Assembly: GCA_016758965.1 (NCBI GenBank)
Contig: JAEPRB010000012.1
Location: 62,001 to 126,000 of the forward strand
Origin: Circinella minor
Lineage: Eukaryota; Mucoromycota; Mucoromycetes; Mucorales; Lichtheimiaceae
Direction: 5' to 3'
Length of the DNA: 64,000 nucleotides
Both the position numbers and the translations under genes were made by a program. This document shows positions 38,289 to 50,560 of the stretch, in pieces. Position 1 is the stretch's first letter, and every line of letters starts with the position of its first letter. The notes beneath the pieces are model-generated. The model ran no database searches and was not told where the DNA came from. It worked only from the letters and a program-made list of their open reading frames with translations.

Positions 38289-38609
38289 ATGACTCAGGGC
38301 ATGTCGACATTGCATCCACCATCTCCACCTACACCTACTCCACAACAACAACAACAAAAACAAATACCGCAAAAACAAATACCTTCAAAAATGTCAAAAG
38401 TTATTTTACGTACTGCCCTTCAAAAGGCTAATTCAGCAGTCATGTGCGATTCTTCAAACGATGTTATGGGTGCTATTGATGCTTATTCTGAAGCTATTTC
38501 ACTTTTAAATCGCGTATTAACTACTGTTGAAAAAGGTAGTGACCGTCGAAGACTTCAAGAAATTGTAAGTTTATTTTATTTTTATACAACTTTTTTTTTT
38601 CTTACTATA

Positions 38610-38651
<42 letters not shown>

Positions 38652-40843
38652 CATATTATTATTATTATTATTATTATACTCTTCTTTTCATAATATATTC
38701 ATATAAGGAAAAAAAAAGATAATATAAGGTTATTCATTTAATTCATTAAATGTATTATATATATAGCATGATTCATATTCCGAACGTATACGATTATTAA
38801 CTGCAATTTCACCTAAATCCGAAATCGATGACTTATATGAAACATTTGATGATGAGGAAGAACAAAAAGTAAATCAAGTAATGAATGAATATTATGGAGG
38901 GGAAGAAGAAGTAGAAGAAGAAGAGGAAGAAGAAGAAGAACAAGTGGAGAATGATGCAAAATCATGGTTATCCAAGCCCGCCAAACGAAAATTCTCAACC
39001 CGCCAAAATGGTGCTCCACAATATGCTTCTATTATTAGGCATATGGCTTCTTCTTCTTCATTAGAAAGTCAACAATATAATAATATGAAACGAAATAGTA
39101 ATTCAACAACAGCAACTATAACTACATCAATGAATAAAACAGATCCTCCATCACCTGTTTCATCTAAAAGTACACCTACTCGTTCAACAAATCGAAAAAG
39201 TGATAGTAGTAATAATAGTATGAATACAACAGAAGATATTCCTACTGTACGTTCTAATAGTGTATCAACAACATCCTCATTTGAATCACTTACTGATCAA
39301 CAACAAGAACAAGAACAAGAACAAGAACAACAAACACCATTATCACAAGTTCCTACGCATCATTCTGTGACATCGCAACCATTATCATCTCCTCCTCTTC
39401 AAGAACAACAACAATTAGAAGAATCTGTATCACATCCTCTTTCTAATACTAATACTAACAGTACTACTCCTACTACTTCTTTATCATCTACTCAAGTACC
39501 CCGAGAACAACCTACAATGACACTTCCCCCTTTAAAACCAACCAAAATTGAAGCAGCGGGTGAACGTACGAGTAGTTTACGACATCAAGGATCCAATGCT
39601 TCTATTCGATCTACCATCAATCCAATTCGACAATCCAGTATCACATCCAATACTTTACCTATCACTCATACTACGAATATAAACACAGGATCTGGATTTA
39701 CATCGATACGTAAGAAATCTTCCAATCGTTTATCACGTGTAAGCATGGATGGTGCATCTACCATGCGTCGAAATCATAGTAATGGTGCTGTCACACCTTT
39801 ATTAGGATTATTTATGCGATCACAAAATGGGAATGATCAAGAATCATCCATGGATTATTTTGGACATAATAATAATGGTAATAATCGAATTGGTATGGCT
39901 TATAGTACTGATTCAGTAATGCCATTGGAAAATAACAATCAACAACCTCCTTTACATCTTGTGCTATCGATTGAAAAATCCATGGATCAAGGCGCTTATA
40001 TTACACCACGATTGTATATACCCAAGAATATGTGGAATCAACCTAGTATTCGTTTACCTCATGTTGAAATCAAGGTGGCAGCATGTGAATCATTGATGAA
40101 TGATTTAACAAAACTTGAACAATGGCATAAACTGGATGATTTGACGGGTAGCCTCAAAGTGCTGGAAATTTTGGAGGATGCAGTAGAATCATTACAAGCT
40201 AATTTGGCGAAAAAGTTAAAGAGAGAAAGTATGAATGCCGAACAAACGACTTCAAGTCCTAATACCGTCATGACCCCTCAATATGATTCATCGACATCTT
40301 ATAGTAGTAGCAATAGTAGTACTAGTAGTAAAAAAAGTCAAGCATTTATGTCTTGGGGTTCAAAATTAAGTAAATCTGTTGAAAGAATGAATGCATTTAG
40401 TTTAACTAAAACGTAAGTTTATTTTTTGTTTCTCTTTTTTTTTACATAACAAAAAAAAAAAAAAAAAAAGAAGGATGATCAAATATATAACTCTTTTACA
40501 CTAATATAATTATTAGTGAAGATCAATATCGTAATTATATTGAAGTATTACAACGAATGTTAATTAAAATACATATACTGAGTAAGTCTATTTTGTTTAT
40601 TTGATCTATTTAATATTTTTTAAATACTCATATATCTTTCAATTATTAGCTGATTGGTGGAATCATTATATCGAAATGAAAAAGGATACAGGACGTATGA
40701 GTCCAGTTTGTGATGTAGTATTACAACGACTTACAAGGATATGTGATGTTGTTGATATTGTTGTTGGTGGATTTGTTGTACGAGATATGGCAGTTTTACT
40801 TGGTAAATGGTTAAAACGAGGTGGTTCATGGGTTAACGAATAA
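38289..40843 (+). CDS. MIT-domain protein, large Ser/Thr-rich
   Basis: Four exons (38289-38564, 38767-40412, 40517-40581, 40650-40843) give 726 residues. Residues about 36-115 form a three-helix MIT domain (LRTALQKANSAVMC, then AIDAYSEAISLLNRV, then DSYSERIRLL). Such domains bind the tails of ESCRT-III subunits. A strongly acidic stretch (poly-Glu, about 170-190) and about 280 low-complexity Ser/Thr/Asn/Gln residues follow. A conserved-looking helical C-terminal half contains SIEKSMDQGAYITPRLYIPK, LTGSLKVLEILEDAVESL and DWWNHYIEMKKD. Role in endosomal sorting or trafficking is inferred from the MIT domain alone. The first of two near ATGs is used; the second is five codons on. Confidence 0.75.
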
Positions 40844-42145
40844 TTTATTATACCTCTCCCCCCCTCTTTTCCTTATACAATTACATAACACTTAAATTTA
40901 TTACTATTCTTATTCTATTCTGTTATTCATTCGTCTTTTTTTTTTCCCTTCACGTTATTATTATATACAAAACATTACTCTTACCATTATATCTCTTTTT
41001 TTTTTTAACAAATTACACGCACATACAACAACATCCCCACTCAACAACAAATCTTAATATTTATATATTATTATATTTACTTCTATACTTCCTTTTATTT
41101 TTTATTTTTTATTTTTTTTTTGTGTTTCAATTGATTATTATATTGTAGTACGACAATCCGTTTATTTATTTATTTTTTTTTGCTTTTTGCCCTTCTTTTT
41201 TTTTCCCTTTGCTCTCTTTTAATAATGTTATTATTATTTTCCACTTTTTTTTTAATGAACCTTATTTTTATTTACTATTATTATTAATTTATTATTATTT
41301 GTTATTACTATTATTATCATTCTTTTTTACGTATCATTTTTGAAAGAAAAAAAAAAAAAACTGGTTTCTTTTTTTTTTTTTTTTTTTTTTTTTTGATATT
41401 GTTTAATGAGTTATTGTAAAATTTTTAATTAATATTTTTCATTATTTATTTTTATTATGATCAATCTTGTATGAATTTATGATTTAAACTATGTACGTAG
41501 TTTACTTAAGATTGAGATATGTCAAATGGTTACATTATGAAATACCATTCATATTTCTAATATAACTACTCATTTGCTTGTAAAATAATAAAGCACTTTT
41601 CTTTATTTGTAAATGATTTACAAAGGGAAACTTCTAGCTGAAGTACTTTTGAGTAAGAGAAATTATATATAATATGATGAACAAACACAGCTTTTCTTTT
41701 TCATTACGTACGTATTTGTCAATTATGTATAGATCAATCATCTATCGAAAGAATAATGTTACTGTTTTTTATTTATGTAATACCAACATAATATTTGATG
41801 AAATGTATGTGGCTAACAACAAATAAATAGACTTTTATACCTTGTTTTCATAAAGTACGTAATAAACATCAAGGCTTTTTTATTTTCTAGTTAATAGAAA
41901 CAAATGCAAGAAAGTTACACAACTGTTTTTTATTATACATTTTCACGATTTCGTTACACAAGAGCTTGAAATTTAACCCTTTGCCGGTTATTGTTTCAAC
42001 CCGGGAAAAAAAAAAAAAGAATTGTTGTATAGGTGTGTATCTGTGGTGCCTTAGCAAAGGGGGATTGTAGTCACTGCCTTTTTCAAGTTTACCAGGACAA
42101 TTTTTTTTTTATTTCTACACACAACTCCTTCTTTCTTTCTTTCTG

Positions 42146-42181
<36 letters not shown>

Positions 42182-42215
42182 ACATATATACGTTTACGAC
42201 TGATTATAAACAACC
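40844..42215. other. intergenic stretch and COQ2 leader
   Basis: AT-rich DNA with very long T runs (about 41373-41394) and, at 42130-42178, a CTTT/CT pyrimidine repeat just before the COQ2 start codon that probably forms the core promoter or 5' leader. No gene recognised. Confidence 0.5.
42130..42178 (+). repeat. (CTTT)n/(CT)n pyrimidine microsatellite in the COQ2 leader
   Basis: An uninterrupted pyrimidine-rich run ends 37 bp before the COQ2 ATG. CT-rich tracts near the transcription start are a common fungal core-promoter feature. Confidence 0.75.
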
Positions 42216-43651
42216 ATGCGATTATCACTTGCTGTTCGCCTCACAAAATCAGCATTATACCAAAAATCGTATGCACTTTACAATCCAGCTGTCATAAAAC
42301 AAGCAACAAACATAAGTAAAAAACCTATTATTAACTCTATTCAACGTCAATGGATTCAATCAACAACACCACCCCAATCAACGACAGTAACTACTGGTAT
42401 TACTAATAATGACGACGAATCAAAATCAAAACGCATTATATATGGAAGTTGGATCGATCGTCTACCCGAGAAACTTGCACCTTATGCTTTTTTGGCACGT
42501 GTTGATAAGCCTGTTGGTACTTGGTTACTTTATTGGCCTTGTGGTAAAGTTTTTTTCTTTTATATATATATATATATATACATGTTTCTCCTTATTTTTT
42601 ATATTTGATGTGGGGTGTATATATCATGTAAAAAAAAGGGGGGGGGGGAAGCGGGGGAGAGACAAGGAAAGAAAGAGAAGGGATGAGTTGTATGGTGTTA
42701 TATGATCTTTAACTGATAATTTTTTTTTTGGTCTATATGTTTAGCTTGGGGTATTACCATGGCAACATATAGCAATGATGTGTCACCATGGAGTGCAGCG
42801 TTTATGTTAGGTGCCATGGGTTTTGGTGCTATTTGTATGCGTGGTGCTGGATGTACAATTAATGATTTGTGGGATAGAGATGTTGATAATAAGGTAGCAA
42901 GAACTAAAATCCGTCCAGTGGCTGCTGGTACTGTCACTGTTCCTCAAGCTATTGGTTTTACTGGTGTTCAATTACTTGGTGGTTTAGCTGTTTTTCTTAC
43001 ATTGAATCAGTACACGTGAGTTGTCTTTTTTTTTTTTTTTTTGATTATTATTTTTGTTTATTTCATGTATAATCCGAGAAAGAAAGAGATTAAATATATA
43101 TATTAAATAGTATGATGGTTTCTGCATCAACTCTTGCACTTGTTGTTACTTATCCTTTAATGAAACGAATCACCTATTGGCCACAACTTGTTTTGGGTAT
43201 GGCATTTAACTCAGGCGCAGTGATTGGATGGTCATCCATGACAGGATCTATTGATCCCTATGTTTGTTTACCCATGTATTTAGGTGGTATTGCATGGACA
43301 CTTACTTATGACACTATTTATGCTCATCAAGATAAATTAGATGATGTGAAAGTGGGTGTCAAATCCACTGCTTTACGTTTTGCTGATAAAACGCCTCAAT
43401 GGCTTACTGGATTTTCATCTACATTTGTTGGATTAACAGCATTAGCAGGATATATGAATGGTCAAGGATTACCTTTTTATTTAATTAGTGTTGGAGGTGC
43501 AGCTGCTCATTTAGCATGGCAATTAAAGACAGTCAATTATGATGATGCAAAGAGTTGTTGGGAACGATTTCATAGTAATCAAAGAGTAGGAGCTATTGTT
43601 TGGTCTGGTCTGCTGGCAGATTATGCATATGCTGCAACATTAGCTGCATAA
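42216..43651 (+). CDS. COQ2: 4-hydroxybenzoate polyprenyltransferase (COQ2)
   Basis: Three exons (42216-42543, 42745-43015, 43111-43651) give 379 residues. The N-terminal ~90 residues are basic and Ser/Thr-rich, as expected for a mitochondrial presequence. The catalytic domain carries both aspartate-rich Mg-prenyl-diphosphate motifs: NDLWDRD (149-155), followed by [14 protein letters not shown], and DTIYAHQD (267-274). The rest is a bundle of membrane helices. COQ2 attaches the polyprenyl tail to 4-hydroxybenzoate in the inner mitochondrial membrane, the committed step of ubiquinone synthesis. Ubiquinone is also the electron acceptor of the SQOR encoded upstream in this window. Confidence 0.95.
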
Positions 43652-43954
43652 TTAAATTTTTTTTTTCTACATAAAATACCTCTTTCCTTCCCTTCCCTCC
43701 CATTTTGACTCTCCTAAAAACTAATTACTCTTTAATCCATTCATACATTATTAAACATACATTTGATGCATTTCATATATATTTCATAATTAATTGGTAA
43801 ATTATTTATATAGTGAAAGTATATACGTAAAAACAATAATTAATAGTAATAAATAATAATAATAATACCAGAGAGGAGAAAAAAAAAGTTATCCTTTTTA
43901 ATATATTTGTATAAAAAACAAATTGTTGATAAAAGATTACAGGTAGAAAATTGT

Positions 43955-43996
<42 letters not shown>

Positions 43997-44084
43997 GTGA
44001 TAAGCTGTTAGGTGTAGATAAAATGTGTATCTGTGTTAAGTTTAGCCCAAGTCAAGAGAAGAGATAGAGGAAAAGAGGAGATTT
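43652..44084. other. convergent intergenic stretch with (TG)n microsatellite
   Basis: Between the COQ2 stop and the stop of the lectin-fold gene. A perfect (TG)n run of about 18 units occupies 43957-43993. Remaining sequence is A/T-rich 3' flank. No gene. Confidence 0.7.
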
Positions 44085-46367
44085 TTATTGAGGTGGATAA
44101 GCAGGGTAACCACTGGATGGAGGATATCCACTCGATTGATTGTCTGTATTTGGCATTCCAGGCATTTGCATAGTTTGTTGTCTTTGTTGTTGAGGTGGGT
44201 AAAAACCGCCACCGGGAGGTGCAGGAGGATAACCAGAACCACCAGTTGGAGGATAACCACCCGCACCACCAGGTGGAGGAGCAGGTGGGTAACCACCACC
44301 ACCAGAAGAATGTGGTTGTTGAGGAGGATAACCCGAAGTAGGTGGTGGATAAACATTTGTATTGTGATGTTGTTGAGGTGAAGTTGAATAAGCATGATGT
44401 TGAGAAGTAGGAGGAGGATAAACATTATGTTGTTGAGGAGAGGTTGTATATCCTTGTTGTTGTTGAGGAGGAGGATACATGGGACTTGTATTGTTTGGTT
44501 GAGATGTAGAAGGTGGATATCCTGATTGTCCACCAGGAGGAGGTGGATAAACATTAGTACTATGTTGTTGTGGAGGCGATCCACCATAGCCACCACCAGC
44601 ACTTGAATGAGCAGGATAGGCACCACCTGGTGGAGGATAACTTCCAGCAGGACCGGATACTGGAGGTGGAGGTGGAGGATAGCTGGAACCACCATAGGGT
44701 TGTTGCTGTTGTTGTTGTTGTTGTTGTTGTGATTGCTGATACGTCTGTTGATTATGATAACCAGGTTGAGCAGAGGGTGCACTTTGTGCTGGTGTTGCAG
44801 CATGATGACCACCAGGATAATTACCAGGTTGAAGATTTTCGGGCAATTGAGAATTATTATCAGTAGCAGGAGCAATTGGAGTTGTTGGGGTTGGATTGAC
44901 ACCATTGACACCTGCTACATTAATATCATCAGGTAAACGAGTTAATTCAGGTGGAACACCTACTTCAGCACCATAACCGAGTCGAGGTACACCGAATCCA
45001 GGTTGTTTATGCAATGGACCTGAATCAGCAGCCAAGTTCAATGAACCTTCAAAACGCTGATAAGGTTCGAGATACCAAAGTTGATTCAAATTATCCGAAT
45101 CCTTTCGTTTAAACAATAATACTTGTGCTCCACCATCTTCACTATCACCCTACAAACCCAAGTAAAAAAAAAAAATTATTATTAGATCCCCCATTTCATT
45201 TTTCAGCATCCGAAAAGCAATTTAATTTAATCCAGGAAAGTACTATAATTTACCTTGATATCAAGAACCATAGTATTATAAACTTTGGAATAGATATGTC
45301 CATTATCAAAACCCCACTAAATAATTAAATAAAAATATTTAATATCTGGTTTTTTTTTTTTCAATTGTTTATCCAATAAAATTATTAATATTTACTTCTT
45401 GAGATGGATTATCTTTACGTTTGTTTTGAATAATTGCTTTATCTTTCTTAAAAGCACCTATTTAGATAACAAGAAAATGATAACAATGAATAAAATTACT
45501 CAACCTTTTTGTTTGGTTCCAACATTCCCCCCCTCTTTTTTTTTTTTTTTATTTCATCCATCAAATACTTTACTTGATCTAATGTCCAATACTAAAATAA
45601 AAAAGAAACAGAAAATATGTTATTTAAGCTTAAAATTACAAGATAAATGAATTAGGCCGTTTTTCCGGGCGGTCGTATCGGCAGAATGTAAAAAAAAAAA
45701 CTTACCATGACCAGATTTTTTATTCACAATACGTCCTTGATCGTAAGACCATAATCTATTAAAACATTGATGACGTATGTAAGTGAACTGAATTGAGTTG
45801 AATTTAGGTAGTCTGATGAATGATAGAGAGGATAGAGAGAGAGAGAGAAGGTAAAAAGGAAAAAGCGAGAATGGCTTCAATATAAAAGACTCAAGTTTTT
45901 CTTTTCTTTTCTTTCTCTCTCTTTCTCTCTCTCATACACACACACAACAGTAACATTTCCTCTCTTTCCTCCTCCTCTTCCTCCTCCTATCTTTCTCTCT
46001 CTCTTCTATATTCTATATTACTCTTTCTCACTCTCACACATAACATAGTTTCCTTTTCACTAGCTTTTTTTTTCCTTTAATAATCTCGAATATAAATTAA
46101 TTTTCATTTTCATTTTATTTACTTACTGATTATCTGAATCAGCAAACTTTTGTGGCCAAACAATGATGTTCGCATCAGCCTATATTGTGAACCCGAGAAA
46201 TTGAAAAGAGGGAGAGAGGGAATAAATTAGATTGGGGGACAATAAGGAAAAAAAAAAGTATTTCATATTCATTGAATTTATTATATTACCTTTGTTTGAC
46301 CATCATAAACATCAAGAGCGTAACCGTGTTTACGTGAAATAATATAAAAGTGACCTTGTGGGAACAT
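44085..46367 (-). CDS. ricin-B-type beta-trefoil domain protein with long Pro/Gly/Tyr-rich tail
   Basis: Seven exons (46367-46290, 46179-46127, 45755-45706, 45591-45574, 45457-45396, 45316-45254, 45149-44085) give 462 residues. Residues 1-165 form a beta-trefoil: FYIISRKHGYALDVYDGQT, IIVWPQKFADSDNQLWSYD, GRIVNKKSGHVLDIRSS, then HIYSKVYNTMVLDIKGD and NQLWYLEP. The QLW triplets are the QxW repeats of the fold, which in this family usually binds sugars. The remaining ~300 residues are low-complexity with many YPPPP, GGYPP and SGYPP units plus a glutamine run, and there is no signal peptide or TM segment. It is a fungal intracellular lectin-like protein, with no toxin A-chain or hydrolase domain. 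Function unknown. The 18-nt fourth exon rests on a GTAAAG donor chosen to keep frame. Confidence 0.72.
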
Positions 46368-47697
46368 GAACAATAAACAATAATAATAAAAAAGTGAGAA
46401 AAGTAAGACTAAAAAAAAAAAGAAAGAGTAATTTTTTTTTTATCGCTTGGCAAAAAAAAAAAAAAAAAAAAAAAAGACCGTGCTCAAAATGCTTCTGTAC
46501 TTATTAGAGACATACCACACCACTTTGCTCAAAATGGAAAGCATGACGTCTCACTTGGTTCCGCAGTTATAATTTTACTCCCCACTTTTATTATTACTAT
46601 CATTAATTCAATAATAATATGTTTATAAATTCATTCCTATTTATAATGTATATATAATATACATGTTACATACAAAAAATTCAATTACAAGTTATGTAAC
46701 TTGTCGGGAATAATATTTATTTAGTACCTGAATATAAAAATAAATAAGTGATACTCTGGGGGGGCGGATACGAAATGATGATTACTAGTTGTTTTCTAAA
46801 ATTTAACTAGTGTAGAGCGAATAGTTAAATTACAAGTACTAAGCCTATTCTTATAATATATCTATGTAATGACTATATAAGACCTTTTAATTGATGTAAC
46901 AACATTTTTCATTATTTAAACTTTAAATAATAATATTTTTGTTGTCTAAATAAAAACTCCTCTTTTTTTTTTTATAACAACCTTTTAATGCAAAAAAATG
47001 AATAACAAACAACAAACAAACCATTTTTTTGATGGTGAGACTTTTGTACAATAATTACTTTTTACTATCTATAGAATTTATGGAAAACAAACCTGATTTT
47101 TAATACTCCAGCCTCCTTTCCTTGTGTCACTCATCTAAATACCGAGTTTATAAATTGAACAAATAAGATTTTTGTTGCATGTGGCGTTACCAGGTTTTTA
47201 ACTTTTAGAAGGTTATACAAGTTTATTCTGGGAAAAAGAAGTGTATAGACTATAAAGTATTTATCTAATACTCAATAATCCTTATAGGTTAAATTATCTC
47301 TACTTTTTTTTTTTTTTGCTAGGAAGAGGTACTTCTAATCATTTCAGTCCTAGAAGGAAAAATAGAACAAATAACATTTATATTATTACTTTGTTGTATA
47401 CGTATTCAGAAAAAAATTCAAACAATAATAGAATGGTAAAAGGCTATAAGCTATATATATATCAAGAGATATAAAAACTATATACCACATTGATCTTATT
47501 TTCTTTTTCTTTCAATTAATACAATAGACAAGTAATACCTCTACTAACCACTCTTTTTTTTTATCTATATTAATATATTAGACGGGTCCGCTAAGAAAGT
47601 TTTTAATTTTTAACCAGCTGCCAAACGCCCCAGCCCGGGGTTAAAAGACAACATTTTTTAAACCTCTTTTTTTTTTGCATAACATATTATAACAACA
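46368..47697. promoter_or_regulatory. divergent promoter interval, lectin-fold gene / NDUFAF3
   Basis: AT-rich 1.33 kb with long A runs (about 46451-46475) and a GC-richer patch at 47615-47640 close to the NDUFAF3 start. No gene or RNA recognised within it. Confidence 0.45.
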
Positions 47698-48499
47698 ATG
47701 GCTTTACGAAGGATAGCTTATGCATCGATTGGAAAACGTCTTTTTACTAGTAGTACAGTTCAATACAAAGGACCAAAAAATATTTTTCAAGCACAACAAC
47801 AACAACAACAAAATGACGAATCCGATCCTGATAGTTTTGCTAACCAATCCATGATGTCCAACTTTAAAAACATGTTTGATCGTGGACCCAATGTGGGAGT
47901 GGAAATTATTACAAAGGATGGATTTGTTCTTTCAAATAATGTTCAAATTCAAGATCCTTTGGTATTATTGAATGGTTCTGCATTTCTTTGGCGAGTTCCA
48001 CACGATGCGCTGGCGTATGGTAAAAAGGAATCATTGGACCTTGACGCGTTCAAGATCTTTGAAGTAGCAGCACCTAAACCAGGTAAATTTTCATATACTA
48101 TAGAATAATTCATTTGTATATATAGGTAAAAAAAAAAAAAGGTATAATAGTCAATGTTCTATCTATTTATTGAAAAAAAAATTTTAACACAATTATTATT
48201 ATTTATTTTATTTGAAAAGAACTTATTTTATTTGGTACTGGTAAAGATTTTGTACCAATACCACAAGAAGTACGACACTATTTTTTTAACCTTGGTATTC
48301 AAGTGGATCAAATGAGCACGGTAAAGAAAAAAAAAACCACAGAATTCTTTTGTTTTGGAAATATATAAGATAAAAATGAATATTTTAAACTTAATTTATA
48401 TTCTTTTAGAAAAATGCGGCAGCAACTTATAATGTACTTGCTGAAGAAGGACGACGAATTGCGTTAGCATTATTACCTATTGGAGCTAAGCAACAATAA
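47698..48499 (+). CDS. NDUFAF3-like mitochondrial complex I assembly factor (Mth938-fold)
   Basis: Three exons (47698-48082, 48220-48320, 48410-48499) give 191 residues. A basic presequence (MALRRIAYASIGKRLFTSST) points to mitochondria. The core contains VEIITKDGFVLSNNVQIQDP, WRVP, then LILFGTGKDFVPIPQEVRHY and NVLAEEGRRIALALLP, the order found in NDUFAF3 and bacterial Mth938-domain proteins. In animals NDUFAF3 works with NDUFAF4 in early assembly of the Q module of respiratory complex I. A Gln run near residue 35 is the only oddity. It ends 275 bp from the convergent GID4 gene. Confidence 0.87.
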
Positions 48500-48773
48500 A
48501 ACCATAGTAACAACAAAAAAATATATATTAAAAAAAAAGAAGTAAAGCGTTTATATTATATATAATCAAATTAATAATTGCATTGGATGAAAAAAAAAAA
48601 AAAAAAAAAAGAGGTATATTATTTTTTTGTTCAATCATAAACGAACAAAAATGTACGAAAAGAAAGGAAAAAAAAAGTAGAATGTATGTACAAAAAAAAA
48701 AGAAGAGAAATGAATTAAAGTAAAGTGTCCAAAAAAAAAAAAGAAAGAGAAGGGAAGTGTTCCCATCGTAAAA

Positions 48774-50028
48774 TTAACGTATTTCAAAGTTTCCAAATGA
48801 TCGTTGTTGAACATGTTTTAATGTTAGTTCTTGAAACCATTCGGTATGATGACGGAAAAAGTAATAACCCTTTATTTCATTTGTTGATCGCTGATAGCAA
48901 ATATAATAAAAGCCTGCAAAACTTGCACCATCAATATTACTCACTCGGTGATCCGGCACCAAAAAATGTTCTTTCCAACGCATATAAATAAAATCTTCTT
49001 CATATGGATCATATACAAAGTCATCATTATTGAATATTTCAACATAAGGTTGAAATGACGGGAAACGTTTCTATAGGGAATTATTATTTTTAAGTACTTT
49101 TTTTTTTTTTACACAAATGCATGAATAAAACTATCAAAGTAGTTAAACACTACAATTACTTTACCCAATGTGATACATCAATGCTTTGTTGCGCTTGCCA
49201 TTTACGCGTGAGAAATGAGTATTTAGGTCCGATTATTTCTGCTTGGAAAAATGTCTTTTTTATTTATGTTTTGGATAAGAATTTACATAATAAAAAACAT
49301 GGGATTTGTAAAATTAAATAATTAAAAATATACAATTACCGTAAGTTCAGGAAATTCTGCGGTTAATCCTTTAATATTAAGATACCCACTTAATGTACTC
49401 TCCTTTAAATCCACGTGCTAAAAATTATCAAAAAAAAAAAAAAATTGAGTTGATATCCATTGTACATTATCTCATCATCGATTATATATCATGGATTATA
49501 ATTATTACGTTTTAAAAACACAACTTATCTCTCTACCTTTTTCTACCTTTCTCTCTCTCCTTTTTTTTTTTTTTATCTCCTGATTTTTTTTTTAAAAAAA
49601 TAAAATAAAATACTATTGTTCTATTTTACCTGTATATCAACTGATACTTCATAAGCTGCTGACCCACATCGTTGCATACCTTCAAACTTTGAACCCGGAT
49701 ACAACCCTCCTAATCGAGAATTAGGTAGTCGTTCATTTGAAATATCTACCCAAGCTTCACCTTCTTTACGACAATTCAATAACGTATTACCAGGTGACGA
49801 AGAAGAAGGACTTACTCGATTGGTTGGTGTTGGGTTGAATTCATTACTTTTCTTAGATCGTTTCTTCCGTGAAGAAGACCAACAAGAAGATGACTGACTG
49901 TCACAGTGACATTCGTTATTTCCTCCACAATCAGCACAGACCATGGGTGGCTTATTGTTAATTTGATCCTGAAGGTCAATAGAACCTGTTCTTTGACGAG
50001 ATGTAGTATTCGTAGAAGGAATTGGCAT
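48774..50028 (-). CDS. VID24: GID4/Vid24-type substrate receptor of the GID ubiquitin ligase
   Basis: Four exons (50028-49630, 49417-49340, 49254-49165, 49070-48774) give 287 residues. The conserved beta-barrel begins at LGGLYPGSKFEGMQ. It continues through VSVDIQHVDLKESTLSGYLN, KGLTAEFPELT, TFFQAEII and FLTRKWQAQQSIDVSHW. It ends with YMRWKEHFLVPDHRVSNIDG and ASFAGFYYICYQRSTNEIKG before the HTEWFQELTLKHV end. GID4 binds N-terminal degrons (classically Pro) of gluconeogenic enzymes so that the GID/CTLH ligase can ubiquitinate them when glucose returns. The N-terminal ~110 residues are Ser/Cys-rich (VCADCGGNNECHCD), perhaps disordered. The frame is open upstream to 50244, but MPIPSTN is preferred as start because the preceding codons read T-rich leader. 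Confidence 0.93.
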
Positions 50029-50560
50029 AGTGTAAAAATTAAAAAAAAAAGGGAGAATTGAAAAAGGGAAAAAAGGGAATTTCCGGGATTGGAGAGAAAA
50101 AAAAAAAAAAAAAAGAAAAGAGATCTTGTTGGTGTGAGAACCTTTTTTGCTGGTTATCAAAACCCAAATGGAAGTTGCTTTTTGCACCATACTATTGTTT
50201 TTAACATCCGATAAGCTTTTTTTAAAAATCGCATTATGCAGCAATTATCATTTATTGGTTACGTTCGATATATTGAAACCGTTTTTTTTTTCTAATTAGA
50301 CTCATTTTATTTTATTTTTATGTGGGTGGGTTTATAACATTAATACAGGTGGGGTTTTTTTATTTTTATTTTTTTTTTAGTCTACGACATCAACAAGAAA
50401 ATGTTAATGCGGGGATATAACGAAAAAAAAGTTGGAAAAAAGTAGTTGTCAGGGAATATGAAATAAAAACAAACAAAAAAAAAAAAGCTACTATATATAC
50501 AATTCATTCTTTCAGAAAAAAAAAATATGTTGATGTATGTGAAATTGTGAAATAGCTTAA
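50029..50560. other. GID4 promoter / NRAMP 3' flank
   Basis: AT-rich with A and T homopolymers. No gene recognised; the minus-strand frames here are low complexity. Confidence 0.5.

Noticed and set aside
44042..44936. Several long frames on both strands over the Pro-rich tail of the lectin-fold gene
   Set aside because: They are shadows of the repetitive coding sequence and have no independent motif or start context.
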